Position numbers and translations under genes: made by a program
Notes under the pieces: model-generated
What the model was told of the DNA's origin: nothing
Seen by the model: the letters and a program-made list of their open reading frames with translations, nothing else
Databases searched by the model: none
Shown: positions 58,186 to 64,000 of the stretch, piece by piece
Position numbering within the stretch: position 1 is the stretch's first letter
How the letters are laid out: each line of letters begins with the position of its first letter
Assembly (NCBI GenBank): GCA_963718755.1
Contig: OY970376.1
Coordinates: 310,001 to 374,000 of the forward strand
DNA: 64,000 nt
Direction of reading: 5' to 3'
Origin: VRUE01 sp963718755
Lineage (GTDB): Bacteria > Actinomycetota > Thermoleophilia > Solirubrobacterales > 70-9

Positions 58186-59386
58186 ACAGGGTTGCGCCTT
58201 CCTTTGTTTGACCTTCCTCGCCGCTGTTCTTCTGGGTGGTTGCGGGGGCTCAGATAGCGAGACGGCCAGCGCCGGCTCCGATGGGGAATCGCTGGTCGAC
58301 TGGCCGCTCTTCGGGCGCGTGCCCCAGCGCACGCATTACCTGCCCGACGAAGAGCGCGCGCTCGATCCACCGCTGCGCGAAGCGTGGTCGGTCAACACCC
58401 ACGCGCTGATCGAGTTCCCGCCGGCGATCGCGAACGGGGTCGCCTACGTGATCAACAAGTTCGGCAACGGCAAAGCGGTGCGGCTCAGCGATCGCAAGGT
58501 GCTGTGGGAAGTGAACGTCCACCCGAGCGACCACGGCAAGCCGACCGACGTCACCGCTCCGGTCTACCACCAGGGGCGCGTCTACGGCGCCTTCCTCGAC
58601 GGCGACGTTGCCGCCGGCGACGCCGAGACCGGCAAGCGGGTCTGGGTGCGCAACCTGGGCGGTCATCTCGAATCCTCGCCGTTGGCAATCGGCGAGACGC
58701 TCTACCTCGGCACCGACACGACCGACGTCGTCGCACTGCGCACCTCCGACGGCGGCACGCGCTGGCGCTTCAACTCACCCGGCGCGATCAAAGCGAGTCC
58801 CAGCTTCCACAAGGGCAACGTGTTCGTCGCCGATTACGAGGGGTCGATGTTCGCGCTCGAGGCGGATAGCGGCAATCCCGTCTGGCGGACCAACACGACC
58901 ACGGTGCCGCCCTTCGGCCACGGCGGCTTCTTCTCCTCGCCCGCGATCGGCTTCGGCAACGTCTACGCCGCCCGCGACGACGGCGCCGTCTTCGCCTTCG
59001 ACGAGAAGACCGGCAAGGTCGCCTGGTCGTTCGACACGGGCGGCCAGGTCTACGGCTCGCCCGCCATCGCCGAAGTCCCCGGCACCCCCGCCAGCGTCTA
59101 CATCGGCGCCGAAAACGGCCGCTTCTTCGCCCTCGACGCCCACAGCGGCAAGCCGCGCTGGACCCACGAGGTCGGCGGCCCGGTGCCGGGCACCGCGGTG
59201 GTGATCGGCCAGACCGTCTACACCTCCAGCTTCAAGACCGACAAGACGATCGGCCTCGATGCGCGCAGCGGCAAGCGGACCTTCCAGACCGGACAGGCCG
59301 GCTACACGCCGGTCATATCCGACGGCAAGCGGCTCTTCCTAGTCGGTTACTTCGAGCTGATCGGTCTAGAGCCTACGAAGCGCTGA
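58166..59386 (+). CDS. PQQ-binding-like beta-propeller lipoprotein
   Basis: The 406-aa protein has a signal peptide with the lipobox VLLGGC, so it is probably a lipoprotein outside the membrane. Seven or so propeller blades are marked by ALxAxSGxxxW and DExTGKVAWSF repeats, as in BamB-like proteins and the propeller at 6783. The role is unknown. It is likely structural or ligand binding, as no dehydrogenase residues are clear. Confidence 0.82.
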   Translation: MTRTASKQGCAFLCLTFLAAVLLGGCGGSDSETASAGSDGESLVDWPLFGRVPQRTHYLPDEERALDPPLREAWSVNTHALIEFPPAIANGVAYVINKFGNGKAVRLSDRKVLWEVNVHPSDHGKPTDVTAPVYHQGRVYGAFLDGDVAAGDAETGKRVWVRNLGGHLESSPLAIGETLYLGTDTTDVVALRTSDGGTRWRFNSPGAIKASPSFHKGNVFVADYEGSMFALEADSGNPVWRTNTTTVPPFGHGGFFSSPAIGFGNVYAARDDGAVFAFDEKTGKVAWSFDTGGQVYGSPAIAEVPGTPASVYIGAENGRFFALDAHSGKPRWTHEVGGPVPGTAVVIGQTVYTSSFKTDKTIGLDARSGKRTFQTGQAGYTPVISDGKRLFLVGYFELIGLEPTKR

Positions 59387-59429
59387 GCCTGAGGCGGATC
59401 TCACGTTTATCCGTCAGCCTGCGTTGAAT

Positions 59430-60305
59430 ATGTGCGTGGAGCGGCAAGACCTCACCTTCCGGGCGGGCAACGACGAGTGTGCCGCTTGGTTCTACCCGGC
59501 GGTAAATGACGGGGGGACCATGCCGATCGTCGTCATGGCGCACGGACTCTCCGGAACCCGCCGCGACCGCCTCGGGCCTTTTGCGGAGCGCTTCGCCGCC
59601 GCCGGCTTCGCAGCGCTCCTCTTCGACCACCGCGGCTTCGGCGACAGCGGCGGCGAGCCGGATCTCTTCCATCCACGTCGCCAGCTCGAGGACTGGCGCG
59701 CGGCAATCCGGCTTGCCCGCTCGCTACCGGGCATCGACCCCGAGCGGGTCGCCACCTTCGGCTCCTCGATGGGCGGCGGCAACGCGCTTGCCGCCGCGGC
59801 GGACGATCAGCGGGTCGCGGCGGCGGTGAGCCAGGTGCCCTTCATCGACATCCTGCGCCAAGCCCACCGCTCGCCACCGAGGGCGACGGCACGAGCGCTG
59901 CTCGCGGCGGTCCGTGGTCGCCACCTGCCCGCCGTCGGGCAGCCGCACGAGGCGGCGTTGATCAACGCCCCCGGCGGCGAGGCCGGCTGGCGCCACGTCG
60001 TCGCGATCGGCGAGGACTCGCGCTGGCGCAACAGGGTCTCGGCCCGCTGGCTCCTCGGCCGCCCGTACCGGCCGGCACGCCTAGCGGCCAAGCTCCACTG
60101 CCCGTGGCTCGTCTGCGTCGGCGAGGCCGACCGCGTGGCAAAGCCTGGACCGGCGATCGCCGCGGCTCGCCGGGCGCCCTTCGGGGAGCTGCGCACCTAT
60201 CCCGGGGTAGACCACTTCGACATCTACGACGGCCCGGAGCACGAGGCTGTCGTCAGCGACGAGATTGCCTTTCTCAAACGCCACCTGGCGCGAAACGGGA
60301 CTTAG
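59430..60305 (+). CDS. Alpha/beta hydrolase of the dienelactone/peptidase type
   Basis: From the ATG at 59430 the protein is 291 aa: MAHGLSGTRRDRL oxyanion loop, FDHRGFGDSGG, nucleophile elbow FGSSMGGG, acid in VGEADRVAKPG and catalytic His in GVDHFDIYDG. A TTG six bases upstream is an alternative start. It follows the propeller gene after 43 bases and converges with the carboxyltransferase gene. Confidence 0.85.
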   Translation: MCVERQDLTFRAGNDECAAWFYPAVNDGGTMPIVVMAHGLSGTRRDRLGPFAERFAAAGFAALLFDHRGFGDSGGEPDLFHPRRQLEDWRAAIRLARSLPGIDPERVATFGSSMGGGNALAAAADDQRVAAAVSQVPFIDILRQAHRSPPRATARALLAAVRGRHLPAVGQPHEAALINAPGGEAGWRHVVAIGEDSRWRNRVSARWLLGRPYRPARLAAKLHCPWLVCVGEADRVAKPGPAIAAARRAPFGELRTYPGVDHFDIYDGPEHEAVVSDEIAFLKRHLARNGT

Positions 60306-61886
60306 CTACCACGCGTCAACGAAGCGGTGGGCACGCTCGGGCTCCGCAGCCGATGAAGCGGCCGCCAAGGTCGCGGCGATCAGCCCGCGCGTCTCGGCCG
60401 GATCGATGACGTCGTCGAGCTCGAACAGGGTGGCCGCGTTGAGCGCCTTGGCATTGCGCTCCGCCTGGGCGGTCAGGTCGCGCACCCGCTGCTCACGCTC
60501 GCCCTCGTCATCGATCGCCTCCAGCTCCTTGCGCAGCGCCAGCCTCACCGCGCCCTCGAGGCCCATCGGCCCGAGGTGCGCCATCGGCCAGGCGACGGTC
60601 AGCAGCGGCTCGTGCAGGCTGCCCCCGGCCATCGCCTGCGCGCCGAGCCCGTAGCCGCGGCGCAGGATCACCGCGATCAGCGGCACGCGCAGCGCCGCGC
60701 CGCCGACCAGCAGCCGCGAGGCGTGGCGCACGAGGCCGGTCGCCTCGGCCTCGGGGCCGACCATGAACCCGGGCGTGTCGATCAGCGAGACGACCGGCAG
60801 CCCGAAGGAGTCGCAGAGCTGCAGGAAGCGAGCCGCCTTGTCGGAGGCGTCGCTGGTGATCGCGCCGGCGGTATGGCGGCTGTCGTTGGCCATGAAGCCG
60901 AGTGGGCGCCCCTCTATGCGTCCCAGCGCCGTCACCATCTGCGGCGCGAAGCGCTCGCGCAGGAAGGTGACCGAGCCGGTGTCGGCGAGGATCTCGATCA
61001 CCGGCCCGACCGCGTAGGCGCGGCGCTCGCGCTCGGGGACGATCTCGCGCAGCGCCGCCTGGTCGGCTTCGGGTCCGGGCGCCGTCGCCCCCTGGAAGTA
61101 GGCGAGCAGCCGCTTAGTGGCGGCCACCGCCTCCGCCTCGTCGGTGACCGCCAAGTCGACCACCCCGTTGCGCTCCTGCATCGCCAGCGGACCTACCTCG
61201 TCGGGATCGACCTTGCCCAGCCCGCCGCCCTCGATCATCGCCGGGCCGCCCATGCCGAGCGAGGCGTTCTCGGTGGCGACGATCAGATCGGAGCAGCCGG
61301 CGAGCACCGCGTTGCCGGCGAAGCAGCGTCCGGCGGCGACTGCGATCCGCGGCACCAGGCCGGAGAGCCGCGCCCAGAGCGCAAAGGCGCGGGTGTCGAG
61401 GGCGGAGACGACGGGATAGTCGGTGTCGCCGGGCCTGCCGCCGCCGCCCTCGGCGAAGAGCACCGCCGGCAGCCGCATCCGCTCGATCAGCTCGAAGAGG
61501 CGGTCCTTCTTGCGATGGCCGAGCGCGCCCTGGGTCCCGGCCAGCACGGTGTAGTCGTAGGAGAGCACCGCGCAGGCGCCGCGCTCGCCGAAGAGATCGC
61601 CGTTGATCCGCGCCGTGCCTCCCACCAGGCCGTCGGCCGGGGTGCGCTCGATCAGCTCCTCGAGCTCGCGTCGTCCCCGCTGCGCGGCGATCGCGAAGCG
61701 GCCGTACTCGACGAACGAGCCGGAGTCGATCAGGTCGTCGATGTTCTCGCGCGCGGTGCGGCCACCGGCGTCGTGGCGACGGCGCACCGCCTCCGCTCGC
61801 GCCGCGTCGCGGGTCAGCGCCTCGCGCCGCCGCAACTCGGCAAGATCGTCGCGTTCCCCTCCTCCGCTTCGCTCCTCCTCGGGCAC
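60306..61886 (-). CDS. Acyl-CoA carboxylase carboxyltransferase subunit
   Basis: The 526-aa protein is a biotin-dependent carboxyltransferase (beta subunit type). Both halves of the crotonase-like core are visible: TARENIDDLIDSGSFVEYG, GTQGALGHRKKDRLFEL, GGGGRPGD, the first oxyanion region, then the C-terminal half with PLGFMANDSRHTAGAITSDASDKAARFLQLCDSF and PVVSLIDTPGFMVGPEAE. It moves carboxyl from biotin to an acyl-CoA such as acetyl-, propionyl- or a longer CoA. No biotin carboxylase is adjacent. The ATG at 61886 is used. Confidence 0.9.
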   Translation of the reverse strand: MPEEERSGGGERDDLAELRRREALTRDAARAEAVRRRHDAGGRTARENIDDLIDSGSFVEYGRFAIAAQRGRRELEELIERTPADGLVGGTARINGDLFGERGACAVLSYDYTVLAGTQGALGHRKKDRLFELIERMRLPAVLFAEGGGGRPGDTDYPVVSALDTRAFALWARLSGLVPRIAVAAGRCFAGNAVLAGCSDLIVATENASLGMGGPAMIEGGGLGKVDPDEVGPLAMQERNGVVDLAVTDEAEAVAATKRLLAYFQGATAPGPEADQAALREIVPERERRAYAVGPVIEILADTGSVTFLRERFAPQMVTALGRIEGRPLGFMANDSRHTAGAITSDASDKAARFLQLCDSFGLPVVSLIDTPGFMVGPEAEATGLVRHASRLLVGGAALRVPLIAVILRRGYGLGAQAMAGGSLHEPLLTVAWPMAHLGPMGLEGAVRLALRKELEAIDDEGEREQRVRDLTAQAERNAKALNAATLFELDDVIDPAETRGLIAATLAAASSAAEPERAHRFVDAW

Positions 61887-61914
61887 GCCCGGATCTTCTC
61901 AGGCTCTAGGAGGA

Positions 61915-62022
61915 CTAGCGATCGAGCAGGCGGTGGAAGAGGAGCACGGCGCAGACGAGCAGGGCCGGCGCCAGCACGGGCAGAGCCGCGACCGCGGCAT
62001 GGTGTGCCAGCGGCAGGATCAT
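61915..62022 (-). CDS. 35-aa membrane peptide coupled to the large membrane protein
   Basis: The frame starts with an ATGA overlap on the stop of the membrane-protein gene and reads MILPLAHHAAVAALPVLAP followed by a hydrophobic ALLVCAVLLFHRLL end. One membrane helix is predicted. Its coupling suggests a small subunit of the same complex. Confidence 0.55.
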   Translation of the reverse strand: MILPLAHHAAVAALPVLAPALLVCAVLLFHRLLDR

Positions 62023-63908
62023 CGGCTGGTCCTCGCGCGCAAGCGGGTGGGGGCATGGCGCTCGGTCGCGCGGGGCCGCTGCGAGCCAACCCCGAACGAG
62101 AGCCGGTGCAGCGCCCAGGCCAGCAGCGCCAGCAACCCCAGGGCGATCCCGACCACGGTCGAGTAGGCAGCAGCGACGACCAGGGGGTCGCCCCCCGTCT
62201 GCTCCCGCTGCAGCAGCTTGTGCTCGTCGCGGAAGCTGCGAGTGAAGCTCGCTGAGGCGGGGATTTCGCCAACCGGGATCGCCGCATCACGGGGCAGGTA
62301 GATCGGCAGCGCCGTCAACGAGCTGCCCTTGTGCAGGCGGATCATCGTCTTCCAATTGCCCGATACGGGGATCGGATCGGCCGTCCGGTAGCGACCGGGC
62401 CCGGTTCGCTCCAAGCGGGAGATGATGAGGCCGCCGCCCTGCCAGGCGGTGACGTCGAACCACTCCGCGTCCTCCGCCGCGGAGGCCGGGCGAACGTCGA
62501 CCGTCGCCTGCACCTGGCTGCCAGCCGAACCGGCGACCTCGTGCAGGACGACCCGCGCGCTCACCCCCTCATCCACGGGCGTGTAGAGGGCGAAGCCAAC
62601 CATGACCGCGAGCGAGGCGGCGGCGCAGGCCGCAGCGGCGCGCAGCCGCGGCTGGCGCACGCCGCCCTCGACCGAGAGGCGGGCGCCGATCCAGGCGCCG
62701 ATCGTCGCCCCCGCCATCGCCGCGAGGAAGCCGACGATCGCCCCCTCCGGGAAGAAGGCGGACGGCCAGGGCAAGGGCATCCAGACGTGGGACCAGGCCC
62801 ACTCGGCGGCGAGGCCGATGGTTCCGATGCCGACACCCGACCAGAGGCCGAAGCGCAGCGGCTGCTTGGTCGAAACCCGCAGCGCGACCGTCTCGACCGC
62901 CAGGGCCTCGACCACGTAGAGGGGGAAATGCGGCGTCGTCTGCCCAAGCACGGGGCCGATCAGCAGCGAGAGGACTCCGCGCAGCAAGACGAAGAAGGCG
63001 ACCGCGCCGAAAGCCGCCCCGCGCCCGCCGTAGATGCGGGCAAAGACGAGGCCGACACCGGCGGCGAACATCAGCAGCATCGGCTGGAAGACGAGCTGGA
63101 ACTGCGGCACGCCGAAGTCGAACTCCGCCTGGAAGGTCGAGAGGCCGAGCATGAAGCCGCCGGTGAGGGCGACTGCGCGCGCCGTCCGCGTCGAGGGTCG
63201 CTCCGCCCGTGGCTGCTCCATCGACGCGTTCGCGCGCAGTCCCTCGATCGTCAGCACCGCGATCCCCACCAGCGTCATCGCCGCCCCGCCGATCAGCATC
63301 AGGTGGGTCGGCCCCCAGAGCGTCACGTCCTGGCCGAAGAGCCGGTGCCAGACGTCATCGAGGGGAAAGCCGATCAGCGAGAAGACCCCGCAGGCGCAGA
63401 TCAGCACCCCGCCGAGCGGCGCCCACCAGTCGCGGCCGACGCGGACCGCCACCGTGCTGGGGCGCTCGCGCGGCAGCACGATCGCGATGAACCCCGCGGT
63501 GAAGATGCCGAAGAGCCCGACGAGGATGAAGTAGTGCGCCGGGTTGGCGAGCGGGCCGGCGTCGCGCCCGTTGTCGATGTGCAGCGAGATGTCCCAGTAC
63601 ATGCCGAAGAGGGCGACCAGCAGCGAGACCGTCGCGATCGCGGCCGGCAGCGCCGCCCAGCCGGGAAGGCCAGAGCGCCGCTCGGCGAAGGCTCCCAGAC
63701 GCTCCAGCGCCGTCACCCGCCCGTAACGGTGACCGAGGCCGAAGAAGAGGAGCGCAGCGGTGACGAACATCGCCGCGACGGTGGCGATCACGATCTGGCC
63801 CAGCTCCGCCCCACCCGCTGGAGGCGTGGCCGCCTCGGCCGCCTGGGCTGGGGTTGCGAAAGCCGCCAGGGCGGCGATGAGGATGAGCGGTCCGATGCTG
63901 CGCTTCAT
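62019..63908 (-). CDS. Large membrane protein with an extracytoplasmic FixH/YtkA-like domain
   Basis: From the ATG at 63908 the 629-aa protein has a signal peptide (PLILIAALAAFATPAQA), about a dozen membrane helices, then an extracytoplasmic domain (about residues 430-570) reading QVQATVDVRPASAAEDAEW and GPGRYRTADPIPVSGNWKTMIRL, like YtkA/FixH domains of copper and oxidase accessory proteins. A last helix follows. I cannot name the family. The ribosome site AAGGGA precedes the ATG. A repeated sequence element lies upstream. Confidence 0.65.
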   Translation of the reverse strand: MKRSIGPLILIAALAAFATPAQAAEAATPPAGGAELGQIVIATVAAMFVTAALLFFGLGHRYGRVTALERLGAFAERRSGLPGWAALPAAIATVSLLVALFGMYWDISLHIDNGRDAGPLANPAHYFILVGLFGIFTAGFIAIVLPRERPSTVAVRVGRDWWAPLGGVLICACGVFSLIGFPLDDVWHRLFGQDVTLWGPTHLMLIGGAAMTLVGIAVLTIEGLRANASMEQPRAERPSTRTARAVALTGGFMLGLSTFQAEFDFGVPQFQLVFQPMLLMFAAGVGLVFARIYGGRGAAFGAVAFFVLLRGVLSLLIGPVLGQTTPHFPLYVVEALAVETVALRVSTKQPLRFGLWSGVGIGTIGLAAEWAWSHVWMPLPWPSAFFPEGAIVGFLAAMAGATIGAWIGARLSVEGGVRQPRLRAAAACAAASLAVMVGFALYTPVDEGVSARVVLHEVAGSAGSQVQATVDVRPASAAEDAEWFDVTAWQGGGLIISRLERTGPGRYRTADPIPVSGNWKTMIRLHKGSSLTALPIYLPRDAAIPVGEIPASASFTRSFRDEHKLLQREQTGGDPLVVAAAYSTVVGIALGLLALLAWALHRLSFGVGSQRPRATERHAPTRLRARTSR

Positions 63909-63949
63909 GCGGAGGTCCCTTCTGATCGTGCGTCGCGGTCGGTTTGTCA

Positions 63950-63995
63950 TTACCTCATACATGGTTACCTCAAACGAGGTTACATGCTTTAGGTA
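63950..63995 (-). promoter_or_regulatory. Operator-like repeats upstream of the membrane-protein gene
   Basis: TTACCTCA occurs twice (63950-63957, 63965-63972), and inverted relatives GAGGTTAC (63976-63983) and TTAGGTAA (63989-63996) follow, giving an imperfect dyad of about 45 bases roughly 40 bases upstream of the ATG. It is a probable regulator site near the window edge. Confidence 0.5.
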
Positions 63996-64000
63996 AGATC

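Overview
The window is GC-rich chromosomal DNA. Its genes are tightly packed with many ATGA/GTGA overlaps and frequent GTG and TTG starts. The gene mix (PQQ-type beta-propeller lipoproteins, deazaflavin-type nitroreductase fold, DUF7144-type membrane protein, Replic_Relax protein, carboxyltransferases) suggests an actinobacterium, possibly of the Thermoleophilia. This placement is inferred from style and families, not from a marker gene.

Layout. 1-6750: a six-gene translationally coupled cluster (fused aminodeoxychorismate synthase, GNAT acetyltransferase, HDAC-fold deacetylase, AroQ-type mutase, cytochrome P450, SidA-like flavin monooxygenase) that looks like a small biosynthetic cluster drawing on 4-amino-4-deoxychorismate. 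6747-11805: a leaderless PQQ-propeller lipoprotein and small enzymes, a GIY-YIG protein and hypotheticals. 11946-22388: an integrated element between imperfect direct repeats, ending in a large serine recombinase that reads into tRNA-Glu(CTC). It carries a SIR2-HerA defence pair with a KTSC domain fused to HerA, a VapBC-like pair, a Replic_Relax protein and a small gene with a structured leader. 22536-36514: tRNA-Leu(CAG) and ordinary chromosomal genes (hydrolases, haloalkane dehalogenase, NUDIX, lactonase-like MBL enzyme, M14 peptidase, substrate-binding protein, repeat-rich secreted protein). 36578-39129: an NYN-domain protein and a fused N6-adenine methylase/specificity protein.

39633-57525 is layered. 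Two perfect 25-bp repeats (39633, 40751) share 15 bp with the 3' end of tRNA-Pro(GGG) at 57452, where a second large serine recombinase ends. Between them lie an XRE/DUF2975 module, an RHS polymorphic toxin with a membrane-protein neighbour, a lone methyltransferase with tiny upstream ORFs, a winged-helix regulator, a truncated MFS gene, a DUF4268 nuclease-like protein, a TIR + DUF2188 pair, a TIGR02391 + HEPN/zinc-ribbon pair, and a second copy of the small gene with its conserved leader. The two recombinase elements are clearly relatives.

57604-64000: tRNA-Gly(TCC), a decayed HNH endonuclease, another PQQ-propeller lipoprotein, a hydrolase, an acyl-CoA carboxylase carboxyltransferase, and a large membrane protein with a tiny downstream partner and a repeat-rich control region. 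No CRISPR array, rRNA, insertion sequence or phage structural gene was seen.
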